From Sedimentisphaerales bacterium (lineage in GTDB: Bacteria > Planctomycetota > Phycisphaerae > Sedimentisphaerales > Anaerobacaceae): 64,000 bases of DNA. Of this stretch, positions 1-8,454 are shown in pieces. Position numbers and translations under genes: made by a program. Below the pieces are notes generated by a model. It did not search any database. It was not told the origin of the DNA and saw only the letters and a program-made list of their open reading frames with translations. The first letter of the stretch is position 1; every line of letters starts with the position of its first letter. The DNA is taken from contig JAFGGH010000083.1 of NCBI GenBank assembly GCA_016930645.1, forward strand, positions 1 to 64,000, read 5' to 3'.

Positions 1-434
1 AAAATTCGGCCTGAAGTGGTCTCTGGTGAATTGTCTTTTACTGTTAGTTATCAATATAACATAAAATTATGTTTTGTCAACAGAAAATTCAGGGAAAATT
101 TGAAAATTTTTTCGTATAGCACAAAAATAGTGGATTCTGGGCTAAAAATGGGGATTTGAAAGGATAAATACTTAGACAAGATAACAGGAAAAACTGGATT
201 ATTTACTAACCAAGAAGAACACGAAGGAATTTTCGTGGATTTTGAGCTAATAATGGCAATTTTGAAAAAAACGAACACAATTCAAACCCAAACGAACCCA
301 ATCTAAAGCCAATCTTGTCCGCCGCAGTTTACTCGCCTTTTACCCGCCTCTTGCGGGCAGGCGGGAAAACCCAATTTTAGACTCAAAAACAAAGCTTTGA
401 CTATTAGGTGAATTTGAATATAATCCCTTAATAA

Positions 435-490
435 GTGAATAGTTAATAGTTAATAGTTAATAGTGAATAGTGAATAGTGAATAGTAAGGA
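435..490. repeat. Heptanucleotide tandem repeat (GTKAATA x7 plus a degenerate unit) directly upstream of bioY
   Basis: Units gtgaata, gttaata x3, gtgaata x3, then gtaagga, read directly from 435-490. Confidence 0.95.
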
Positions 491-498
491 TATATGAA

Positions 499-1092
499 AT
501 GGCAGCAGGGACGATGGTAGTAGCGGAAGTGTTTCGGCCTGGCGCAAAGGCGGCAGGGCGGATTTATGATATAGTCCTGGTATTCGCCGCGGCGCAGCTA
601 ATAGCGCTATCGGCGCAAATATCCTTCTGGGTCGGCCCTGTACCGATTACAGGCCAGACATTCGCGGTGTTAATATTAGCGGCATTATTAGGCTCCGGAA
701 GGGCGGTCAGCTCGGTATTGTTATACTTAGCCGAAGGAGCTATCGGAATGCCGGTATTTGCAGGCGGAGCGGCAGGTATCGCGTGGATGGCCGGGCTTAC
801 TGGCGGGTACCTGGCGGGATTTGTCGTAGCCGCTTATGTTGTGGGGTATCTGGCAAAGGCCGGCTGGGACAGGAAATTTATTACAACCATCGCCTGTATG
901 TTGATAGGCAATTTGATTATTTATATTTGCGGCGTTGCCTGGCTGATGGTTCTGTTTTTCAGCGCAAAGCTGTCAGGCGATTTGCAATCGATATTGACTA
1001 AGGGAGCGTTAATATTCATACCGGGTGACATTTTTAAGATTGTCCTTGCGGCGTGCCTGCTGCCGATTGGATGGCGATTAATAAGTAAATAA
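499..1092 (+). CDS. bioY: Biotin transporter BioY
   Basis: Small multi-TM protein with the BioY-like N-terminal pattern ISFWVGPVPITGQTFAVLILAALLG; RBS aagga upstream of the ATG. Confidence 0.9.
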   Translation: MAAGTMVVAEVFRPGAKAAGRIYDIVLVFAAAQLIALSAQISFWVGPVPITGQTFAVLILAALLGSGRAVSSVLLYLAEGAIGMPVFAGGAAGIAWMAGLTGGYLAGFVVAAYVVGYLAKAGWDRKFITTIACMLIGNLIIYICGVAWLMVLFFSAKLSGDLQSILTKGALIFIPGDIFKIVLAACLLPIGWRLISK

Positions 1093-1093
1093 G

Positions 1094-1711
1094 TCAATGA
1101 GTAGATGTGGGAATGGTTTGCTGACTCAATGAGCCGGTGGGGTCAACGCGTTTTTCGATATCGTTAAGCTGTGTGTGCATAGTTCTGACAACGTGCTCGA
1201 TGTAGGGATTAGACTGTTCGGGTGCAGGCGTTTGGTTTTGTTCGTGATTGTCGGTCTTGGCCGAATTGTTCGTGTGGGCTTTTATTGATTCGGCGTGGCG
1301 TAGCATATCATCGACGAGTTTTTTAATTTCGCCAGGTTTAATGTTCGATTTTTTCTGAGGCAAATCGGGCAAGTCGTATTGGTCGATTTGTGTTTGGTTT
1401 TTATTTTCAGGGATGATGGTTTTGTGTTGAGTGCTTTGCCTGCGTGCTGGTTTTTTTATGCGGAGCAGTTCGGCGACCTCGTTATCTATTTCTGTGGTGT
1501 TTTCGTAAGATGATACGGGTATATCTACTACGTATATTTTACCCCTGTTTTTGCGCAACTGGAGGATTCCGATTTCGCTGCACTTTTCGACATCGGCAAT
1601 GGTGATACCTTCGCGTTTAGCGAATTCATTGATATCGATGAGCGGCCTGTGCAGGCGCAAAGCCTGACAACCAATATCAGTAGTATCCTGACAAGTCAAT
1701 TTCATATCCAC
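1094..1711 (-). CDS. Hypothetical protein with a possible N-terminal HTH/excisionase-like segment
   Basis: 205 aa ORF in a gap between convergent neighbours; 'LIDINEFAKREGITIADVEKCSEIGIL' looks helix-turn-helix-like; low-complexity charged C-terminus. Confidence 0.5.
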   Translation of the reverse strand: MDMKLTCQDTTDIGCQALRLHRPLIDINEFAKREGITIADVEKCSEIGILQLRKNRGKIYVVDIPVSSYENTTEIDNEVAELLRIKKPARRQSTQHKTIIPENKNQTQIDQYDLPDLPQKKSNIKPGEIKKLVDDMLRHAESIKAHTNNSAKTDNHEQNQTPAPEQSNPYIEHVVRTMHTQLNDIEKRVDPTGSLSQQTIPTSTH

Positions 1712-1827
1712 AATCTAACCGGTTAGCAATTATCGATATATTGTTTTTCGGCGTTGGATGGGTATTTTCTTAAAAATATAGGACTTATTAGGCTCACAGC
1801 AGGCCAAATTGCAAATAAACAAGCCTG

Positions 1828-2169
1828 CTAACTTTGCAGGGCGTCTATTGTTTCTATAACTAATGGAATGTGGGTAAAAACGGGGCCTCCACCCATCATA
1901 AGCACGACCTGGGCCGCTTCCAGAATCTCTTCTTGGGTCGCGCCCGCGGCTAATGCCTTTTGGACGTGCAATTTGATACAAGGCTCGCATTGAATTGCCA
2001 GGCCTACCGCCAGGGCGATAAGCTCTTTCTGTTTTACGCTGAGTTTTCCTTCTTTCATTGTTGCTGCGAACAGGTTCATGAAGGCTTTTGTCCCGTCAGG
2101 GATGAGTTTGTTCATATTACCTGCGGCGTGTTTGAAATCTACAAAGAATTTCCTGATGTCTTCTGCCAT
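1828..2169 (-). CDS. Carboxymuconolactone decarboxylase / AhpD-like protein
   Basis: CxxC in 'AIQCEPCIKLHVQKALAAGATQEEILEAAQVVLMMGGGP', characteristic of the CMD family. Confidence 0.88.
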   Translation of the reverse strand: MAEDIRKFFVDFKHAAGNMNKLIPDGTKAFMNLFAATMKEGKLSVKQKELIALAVGLAIQCEPCIKLHVQKALAAGATQEEILEAAQVVLMMGGGPVFTHIPLVIETIDALQS

Positions 2170-2202
2170 TGAATTTCTCCTGATTATAATTATGTGATGG
2201 TT

Positions 2203-3051
2203 TTAACTGAAAGCCGCCGGCAGTGCTTCGATTATGTCGGTGGCGATGAGACTGATTTGTCCGAGCTCTTCGGCGGCGATGTCACCGGCAAGGCCGTGAG
2301 TATAAACGGCGTCTATCGCGGCTTCGAGGTTGCTCATACCCTGGCCCATAAATGCCGTTATTACTCCTGTTAATACGTCGCCGGCACCTGCCGTAGCCAT
2401 TCCGGGATTGCCGGTTGTATTAATGTAAATGTGTTTGCCTTCGGTAACAATGGTTCCTGCGCCTTTGAGAATGACTGTTGTGTTTGTTTTTTGCGCGAAT
2501 GTTACAGCCTGGTCTTCTCTGTCCATCGGTATTTTATCTCTGAAGATGCTCTGCCACAGGCGTTCCATTTCGCCGGGGTGTGGAGTGAGGACGAGGTTGG
2601 CTTTTATTTTGTCCGGCCAATCTTTGATTTTGCACAAATTATTCAGGCCGTCTGCGTCGATGATAAGTCTTAAATCTTCGATTGCGATTAGCTCTTCGAT
2701 TATTTGCCTAAGGCCGATACCAATTCCGACCCCGCAGCCGAAGGCGAGGGCATCGTTTTCAGATGCGGCATCGAGTATGGCAGGCAGTGCTGACCTCGAT
2801 ATTTTGCCTGCTGATTCTGGAAGCGGGATAGTTGTATATGAAGGCTCTATGGCGGCAACAATTGGCAGGATGGATTTTGGTACTGCGATTCTGACCAGGC
2901 CTGAGCCGCTACGCAATGCTGCTCGTCCTGCAAGGGCCGGTGCTCCGCTCATTCCGACAGAGCCTCCGATGATGCAGACCTTGCCGAATGTCCCCTTGTG
3001 GGCATCGAAAGAACGCGGCATTAGTTTCGGTACTGTTTTTATTACCTGCAT
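2203..3051 (-). CDS. nnrD: ADP/ATP-dependent NAD(P)H-hydrate dehydratase
   Basis: YjeF C-terminal family motifs 'GKVCIIGGSVGMSGAPALAGRAALRSGSGLV' and 'GNPGMATAGAGDVLTGVI'; no epimerase domain present. Confidence 0.92.
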   Translation of the reverse strand: MQVIKTVPKLMPRSFDAHKGTFGKVCIIGGSVGMSGAPALAGRAALRSGSGLVRIAVPKSILPIVAAIEPSYTTIPLPESAGKISRSALPAILDAASENDALAFGCGVGIGIGLRQIIEELIAIEDLRLIIDADGLNNLCKIKDWPDKIKANLVLTPHPGEMERLWQSIFRDKIPMDREDQAVTFAQKTNTTVILKGAGTIVTEGKHIYINTTGNPGMATAGAGDVLTGVITAFMGQGMSNLEAAIDAVYTHGLAGDIAAEELGQISLIATDIIEALPAAFS

Positions 3052-3107
3052 ATAACCTCATTTCCTGCAATATAGTATAAATAACGCAGGAAACGGTCAA
3101 TAAAGAT

Positions 3108-3135
3108 TTGACAGGCAGAAAAAAAGATTTATAAT
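3108..3135 (+). promoter_or_regulatory. Sigma70-type promoter: TTGACA (3108-3113), N16, TATAAT (3130-3135)
   Basis: Perfect consensus hexamers with 16 bp spacing; the ATG of the HicB-like ORF lies at 3142. Confidence 0.75.
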
Positions 3136-3141
3136 AATACT

Positions 3142-3321
3142 ATGAGTGAAATTATATTTATCGTCGAAAATTCTGATGAAGGCGGTTACACCGCTAAGGC
3201 TCTTGGCCACTCTATTTTTACCGAGGGCGAAACATTAGACGAGTTAAAAGAAAATATCAAAGATGCGGTAAAGTGCCACTTTGACTTGACACAGATTAAC
3301 ACTGATTTACACTGTTTTTAA
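3142..3321 (+). pseudogene. HicB-like (DUF1902-type) antitoxin, C-terminally truncated/replaced
   Basis: 59 aa: MSEIIFIVENSDEGGYTAKALGHSIFTEGETLDELKENIKDAVKCHFD... is HicB-like, then the reading frame runs into repeat-derived sequence. Below the size cutoff of the supplied ORF track. Confidence 0.7.
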
Positions 3322-3378
3322 TCCATTTCTCTGTGACCTCTGTGTTCTCGGTGGCTAAAAAACTCTGTGGCTGAATTT
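3285..3378. repeat. Dispersed intergenic repeat of the 'CACAGAG' type (encodes SHREHRGHRE on the minus strand)
   Basis: acacagattaacactgatttacactg...ccatttctctgtgacctctgtgttctcggtggc; resembles a short CRCAGAG-rich stretch at 15998-16025. Confidence 0.7.
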
Positions 3379-3416
3379 TTTGTTAGGGAGCTAAGGCTCT
3401 CTTGCGGGATACAGAA

Positions 3417-3944
3417 ATGACAGGCAAGCAATTCTATGACTGGCAGACTTCCGGCGGGACCGATGATGTGATGAGGCTGGTTGACTGCCTTGAAAGGGCG
3501 GACGTAGCGTGGTGCGCCATTGGAGGCGTAGCGGTGAACCACTGGGCAGAGCAGACTATGGTAACGCAGGACGTGGATTTTGTCGTAGCTACTGATGCGG
3601 TCGAACGTACCATCTCGCTGCTTGCCGATGTGGGATTTCGCCCGGAGAGATTCGAGAAATCTATCAACTTCAAGGGACATTCGGCGGTCAGTATTCAGCT
3701 CAGTACGGAGGATTTCTACAGGGATTTTCCTTCCCGCGCCGTTGCAGCCGACGTGAACGGTATTTTATTAAGAGTAGCCTGCCTTGAAGACACTCTCAAA
3801 GGCAAAATAAAGGCGTGGTCCGAGCCGGGACGAAGGCAGAGCAAGCGATTAAAAGACCTTGCCGATATCGCTCGCTTGGTGGAGGCACATCCACATTTGA
3901 GAGATATGCTCCCAGATGAACTGAAAAAACAAATACAGGGATAA
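3417..3944 (+). CDS. Nucleotidyltransferase, AbiEii-like toxin family
   Basis: 'CAIGGVAVNHW ... VTQDVDFVV' nucleotidyltransferase GG/DxD pattern. Start moved from the track's TTG at 3402 to the ATG at 3417 (tentative). Confidence 0.75.
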   Translation: MTGKQFYDWQTSGGTDDVMRLVDCLERADVAWCAIGGVAVNHWAEQTMVTQDVDFVVATDAVERTISLLADVGFRPERFEKSINFKGHSAVSIQLSTEDFYRDFPSRAVAADVNGILLRVACLEDTLKGKIKAWSEPGRRQSKRLKDLADIARLVEAHPHLRDMLPDELKKQIQG

Positions 3945-3953
3945 TAAATAGCA

Positions 3954-4262
3954 ATGACACAGAAAGATAAAACAACGGAAATCGCGAAGCAATTAAAAAA
4001 AGCTGTCGAAGATAAATACAACATAATTGAGATGAAGTTATTCGGCTCTTTCGCACGCGGTGATTATTCGAAGACATCCGATATCGATTTAATGGTGGTA
4101 CTGGCCAAAGTTGACAGGGACATCGAAGAAGACCTCTTCAATCTTGCTTATGATTTGGAGCTACAATACGATTGTGTTATAGATGTTATAGTACTTCCGC
4201 AGGATTTTAATAATAGTATTCCGATTTACCGGAACATTCAGAAAGAAGGGATAGCGGTTTGA
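3954..4262 (+). CDS. MNT-type nucleotidyltransferase (antitoxin-like)
   Basis: GSFARGDYSKTSDIDLMVV motif; 4 nt overlap with the downstream HEPN gene. Confidence 0.88.
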   Translation: MTQKDKTTEIAKQLKKAVEDKYNIIEMKLFGSFARGDYSKTSDIDLMVVLAKVDRDIEEDLFNLAYDLELQYDCVIDVIVLPQDFNNSIPIYRNIQKEGIAV

Positions 4263-4666
4263 CTCAGGAAGAAAAAGAAACTTTAGTGAAATATCGGCTG
4301 GAGCGGGCAAATGAGTCAATAAAGGCGGCTCAGTTATTGTTCGAGAATAAACTGTTTATACCTGCGATGAACAGGATTTACTATTCGATGTTCTATTCAG
4401 TTCAGGCGTTGCTTGTTCTGGATGAAAAGGCCTTTTCCAAGCATGGGCAGGTTAAGGCGTATTTTAACAGAGAGTTTATAAAAACCGGAGTTTTCCCCAA
4501 AGAGTTCGGCAAGCTTTTTAACGCTGTTTTTGAATACCGACAAAAATTTGATTACGTTGACCTGCTCGAGCCTGAAGAAGAGCTGATTTGGGATTATATC
4601 GCCGAAGCCAGGAAATTTATTGCTCAGATTTCGTCTTATCTTAATGATAAACTTGCCGGTGAATAG
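4259..4666 (+). CDS. HEPN domain protein (UPF0332-like), partner of the MNT gene
   Basis: 'RLERANESIKAAQLLFENKLFIPAMNRIYYSMFYSVQALL ... KHGQVKAYFNREFIKTGVFPKEFG' HEPN pattern. Confidence 0.87.
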   Translation: MTQEEKETLVKYRLERANESIKAAQLLFENKLFIPAMNRIYYSMFYSVQALLVLDEKAFSKHGQVKAYFNREFIKTGVFPKEFGKLFNAVFEYRQKFDYVDLLEPEEELIWDYIAEARKFIAQISSYLNDKLAGE

Positions 4667-4839
4667 TGCATTGAGGTCGCTGGTCGGCATTGCCAAGACC
4701 AAATTGCGCCACGCGAATTGACCCGCAAGTAAGACACCAGCGAAAAGTGGCGATAGCATATTAGGCCGAAACTTTGCGTCCTAAAAAGAATAGGTAGAAA
4801 TCATATATATAACGTTAACTCTCGCGAAATACTGTAACT

Positions 4840-5331
4840 ATGGCAGGGACAAAAATAAAATTCAAAGAACTTGCGGGACGAATCACCGGCATATCTATTC
4901 CGGTCTTTGGTGTATCTTGGAACCCGCCGGAATCCGAACGAAAAGTCGTACGTGAGACTTTCATCTTCCTTGAGGACCGTCGTGCCTTGTACAATGATTT
5001 CGCCCACGAGATAGATCAAGATGTTGCGGAGTCCGTAATCTCAATCAGGTCTGAACTTACAGCTGCACTAAAACGTATTCCCGAGAATTCCGAAGCTGTG
5101 GCGGCTTTTAAGGCGATGCGAGCAGCATGCCGTGAATATCTTGATAACACGCAAAGACACCATGGTGGCTATGGTGGTCCCTTTTCTTTTATGACTCAAC
5201 TTGGCCGCCTTCGAGCAATAATAGGAGTCCACATATCCTATTTGGCTGTGAAATATGGAATTGACATAGATGGCGAACTGGTTCGTGTAATTCCACCGGA
5301 ACTTCGAAATGCAAATTATCTCGAAGCATAG
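4840..5331 (+). CDS. Uncharacterised protein, possibly DUF6650 family
   Basis: 163 aa ORF with 'GISIPVFGVSWNPPESERKVVRETFIFLEDRRALYND'; family assignment from memory only. Confidence 0.6.
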   Translation: MAGTKIKFKELAGRITGISIPVFGVSWNPPESERKVVRETFIFLEDRRALYNDFAHEIDQDVAESVISIRSELTAALKRIPENSEAVAAFKAMRAACREYLDNTQRHHGGYGGPFSFMTQLGRLRAIIGVHISYLAVKYGIDIDGELVRVIPPELRNANYLEA

Positions 5332-5530
5332 GGGGGTGAGGTGTTGAATGAAACTTTCCTAAGGCTTCGTATTGTTTATTGCGAGCATTAGTGGTTTTGC
5401 CAGAACTCGCCGGAGCGGCGGGCGTCGCTTGTTTCTGAAAACGCTTGGCGTTCAACGAAAACGTAACGAGCCGCGCAACCGAAACCATTTTTCGTTCTTT
5501 AGCCTGAAGCCTTCCCGGCTACGGCTCGGC

Positions 5531-6598
5531 CTACGCCGAGGCGAGTGGTTCGAGAGATAAGTCGGCGAATAATCCTGCTTTGTATTTGTGATACGCCAGG
5601 GAGGCTACCATAACGGCGTTGTCGGTGCAGTAGCGTTTTTCGGCGATGAGCAGTTTGCAGTGTAATTCGTCGCACTTGTCTTTCAGGGATTCTCGCAAGA
5701 GACTGTTAGCGGCGACGCCTCCGCCGAGCAGGACTGTTTTGGCGGCGGTTTTTTTGACTGCACGTTTTGTTTTTTCGATGAGGACATCGACAACGGCTTT
5801 CTGAAATGATGCGGCGATATCGGCGATTTGCTTTTTGCTCATCGACGCTATCCGATTTTGTCCCTTCATATCCTGTCCCTGACAATGATAAAGGACTGCT
5901 GTTTTTATTCCGCTGAATGAAAAGTCGAGCGAATCTTTTTCGAGCAGTGAGCGCGGGAAATTGACAGCATCAGAATTACCGCCTTTGGCGGCATTTTCGA
6001 TTGATGGTCCGCCGGGGTACGGTAAACCGAGTATCATAGCGACTTTGTCGAAGGCTTCGCCTGCGGCATCGTCAATAGTGCTGCCTAATAGTTCCGGTTC
6101 GAGCGGGGAATGATAATCGTACAGACTTGTATGTCCGCCTGAGACTATCAGGGCGACAGCGGGCATTTCAATACTTCCGTGTTCGAGCAGGGCCGACTGC
6201 ATATGGGCGTGCAGATGGTTGATTGCGATAAGGGGTATATTCCAGGCGAAGGCCAGGGTTTTCGCGGCAGTTACACCGACAATGAGGGCGACAGTCAAAC
6301 CCGGTTGATTGGCGACGGCGATTGCGTCAATTTGGTCTTTGGTAATTTTTGCTTTTTCGAGGGCCTGGGAGATTACCGGATATATGTTTTCGATATGGGC
6401 TCGCGATGCTATTTCCGGGACGACGCCACCGTATTGGGCGTGCAGCTCGGACTGGCTTGCCACTACGGACGAGAGAATATCGCGGCCGTCGGCGACTACC
6501 GCGGCTGCGGTCTCATCGCAGCTTGTCTCGATACCGAGGACGTTAATCGTCGCTCGTGACTCGGCCCTCGTAGCTCGTATTTTTTTTCTTTTACCCAT
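5531..6598 (-). CDS. tsaD: tRNA N6-adenosine threonylcarbamoyltransferase
   Basis: 'GIETSCDETAAAVV', 'AINHLHAHMQSALLE', 'VSGGHTSLYDY', 'DDAAGEAFDKVAMILGLPYPGGPSIE' signatures. Confidence 0.97.
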   Translation of the reverse strand: MGKRKKIRATRAESRATINVLGIETSCDETAAAVVADGRDILSSVVASQSELHAQYGGVVPEIASRAHIENIYPVISQALEKAKITKDQIDAIAVANQPGLTVALIVGVTAAKTLAFAWNIPLIAINHLHAHMQSALLEHGSIEMPAVALIVSGGHTSLYDYHSPLEPELLGSTIDDAAGEAFDKVAMILGLPYPGGPSIENAAKGGNSDAVNFPRSLLEKDSLDFSFSGIKTAVLYHCQGQDMKGQNRIASMSKKQIADIAASFQKAVVDVLIEKTKRAVKKTAAKTVLLGGGVAANSLLRESLKDKCDELHCKLLIAEKRYCTDNAVMVASLAYHKYKAGLFADLSLEPLASA

Positions 6599-6600
6599 AG

Positions 6601-7563
6601 TTATGGTTTGCGTAACCTAAGCAATATAAGAAATTGTTTTATGATGCTTTTACAGATTCTTGGCAGGGTGAACCGGATGGGAATTAGTTCGGGCATTTCA
6701 AAATCGGTGCAGATGTTGTCTTTATAGTCGTCACCGAGTATGTTTATTTTGTCGATGTCACTGCAACCGAAATTGATTTGTCTTGCCGTTTTGATTATTG
6801 GATACTCGTCCGGTTCCGTGTTTATCAGTTTAGCACAGACGGTTTCGCAGGCGATAGGGTCTGTTGAGCCGATGAGCCAGCCAAGAGGACGAGCGCGGCC
6901 GTTAATCGGGCCTGGGCCGTCCATTACGAAAATGGCGTCGATGATTGTAAGGGCGGGTTTGCAGAAGCGATATATATCAATGAGAAATTCGCAGAATTGT
7001 TTTTCGTCGCCGCCTTTTCTGAAATGCCAGAGTGCTTTGCGTTTGCCGGGAACGCAGCCGAACATATTTTTTACGGCGAATGTAGCGACAAGCTGCTGGT
7101 GAGATTTGAATTTCGGCAGGTTAATTATTACATCGGCATCGAGGGCGAGGCGGCTTATAGTTGTTTTGATTTTGGTATTCGGCAGGGTGCATTTTTGGGG
7201 CAGGTCGAGCTGCATAAAAGGGACGCCAAGGGCTTTTAGCAGTTGATCGATTTTGAGTTTTTTGATACAGGCAGCAACGTCAGCCCAGGCAGGGGAATCG
7301 GCAATGAATGGTTTGGCTCCATAGTCTTTTAAAATTTTCGCCAGCTCAACGATGACAGCAGGGTGGGTCTGGGTAGCGTGGCTTGCAGATTTGGGGGCGA
7401 TTAGATTCGGTTTTATTAAGACGGAATCGCCCGGTTTGATGAATTTATCAATACCGCCGAGCAGCTCGAATTGTCTTAGTAAGCAGCCCTGCACTTGTTT
7501 AGGGTTATATTCGGTGCATCTTGTCAGAGCTACGATAGGCGGTTTCATAATTTTTTCAATCAT
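6601..7563 (-). CDS. DUF362 domain-containing protein
   Basis: 'GDSVLIKPNLIAPKSASHATQTHPAVIVELAKILKDYGAKPFIADSPAW' and 'INLPKFKSHQQLVATFAVKNMFGCVPG' match DUF362 patterns. Confidence 0.88.
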   Translation of the reverse strand: MIEKIMKPPIVALTRCTEYNPKQVQGCLLRQFELLGGIDKFIKPGDSVLIKPNLIAPKSASHATQTHPAVIVELAKILKDYGAKPFIADSPAWADVAACIKKLKIDQLLKALGVPFMQLDLPQKCTLPNTKIKTTISRLALDADVIINLPKFKSHQQLVATFAVKNMFGCVPGKRKALWHFRKGGDEKQFCEFLIDIYRFCKPALTIIDAIFVMDGPGPINGRARPLGWLIGSTDPIACETVCAKLINTEPDEYPIIKTARQINFGCSDIDKINILGDDYKDNICTDFEMPELIPIRFTLPRICKSIIKQFLILLRLRKP

Positions 7564-8356
7564 TAATTCCGATGCAGAAGACAGCGTATATCAGGACTTT
7601 CTCCCTGTTATACTTTCTGTGGAAGAAATAGCTGCTTAAAGAATCTTTTTGTTTGTAGTTTTTACGTGGCCCGATTAGCAGGAAATCACCCGGTGTCATT
7701 TTAGCGATGAGTCCAAGATGCTCGAAAGGATTTTTATCGGTGTCCGGTGTGGAATCTTTAGAAGGTGCAGGCTTATCGGTGATTAATGTTGGTGTGATTA
7801 AAAGGCTGCATACTCCTCTTGTACCAAGCGGTTTGTCGGCTTTGAAGTTTAGGGAGATGCGGCCAGTTTGTTCTGTAAGAATTTCCGGCGATAAAGAAGC
7901 GTTTAGGTAGTAGATATCGATTGGCTTGATTAGGTTTTTTATTATGAAGTTTTCCGTTTTTTCCATTGTCATAAGAAAGCGTGACCGGCTTGACTGCTGG
8001 GCCTGTGCAGAATCTATGATTTCACCGACTTGTTTCCACATTTGGATTTCACCAAAAGCGGTTTGAAAGGCGTTTCCTTTGTAAGAGAACGTATTTGCTA
8101 AAGTTATTGGTTTTGTATAAAGTGCCGGCCAGATTTCGTCGAGCATTGAGAGATTTTCAGCGGGTATTTCTAAAGTAATGATGTCAAAGTTCATAGTTTT
8201 TAGATTGTAGTCTATATCATCGTTGTCGATTGGCGCAAGGTCGGTTATTTTGAGGCCCTGTGTTGAAGGTGTGTTTTGCTGCGGTTGCTGCGTCTCACAG
8301 CCGGTAAGTGTAAAGAGTAAATAAAAATGGAAGATTACAATTAAGTGTTTTTTCAT
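7556..8356 (-). CDS. Hypothetical lipoprotein
   Basis: Signal peptide with LTGC lipobox; 8 nt overlap with the downstream DUF362 gene. Confidence 0.7.
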   Translation of the reverse strand: MKKHLIVIFHFYLLFTLTGCETQQPQQNTPSTQGLKITDLAPIDNDDIDYNLKTMNFDIITLEIPAENLSMLDEIWPALYTKPITLANTFSYKGNAFQTAFGEIQMWKQVGEIIDSAQAQQSSRSRFLMTMEKTENFIIKNLIKPIDIYYLNASLSPEILTEQTGRISLNFKADKPLGTRGVCSLLITPTLITDKPAPSKDSTPDTDKNPFEHLGLIAKMTPGDFLLIGPRKNYKQKDSLSSYFFHRKYNREKVLIYAVFCIGIND

Positions 8357-8454
8357 ACTTAGAGGTTAGCAATTATCACTGTTACTGTCAACTTGCGGGT
8401 ATTATTAGATTATTACATCGGTCAGTTTGAGTAATATGTTCAAGCGGCAGAGGA

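Noticed and set aside
51-278. 75 aa minus-strand ORF at the window start
   Set aside because: AT-rich low-complexity translation, no RBS, no recognisable family.
435-490. Tandem repeat as a CRISPR array
   Set aside because: Seven-base units without spacers; it is a simple tandem repeat. No CRISPR array or cas gene seen anywhere.
2429-3055. 208 aa plus-strand ORF over nnrD
   Set aside because: Antisense shadow of the well-supported nnrD gene; composition typical of reverse-frame translation.
4667-4839. Possible structured RNA between the HEPN gene and the 4840 ORF
   Set aside because: No strong inverted repeats or recognisable consensus found.
5189-5560. Short ORFs around 5.2-5.56 kb and a CTCGGC/GCCGAG hairpin at the tsaD stop
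   Set aside because: Overlap better-supported genes on both sides; hairpin is short and lacks a T tract, so not called a terminator.
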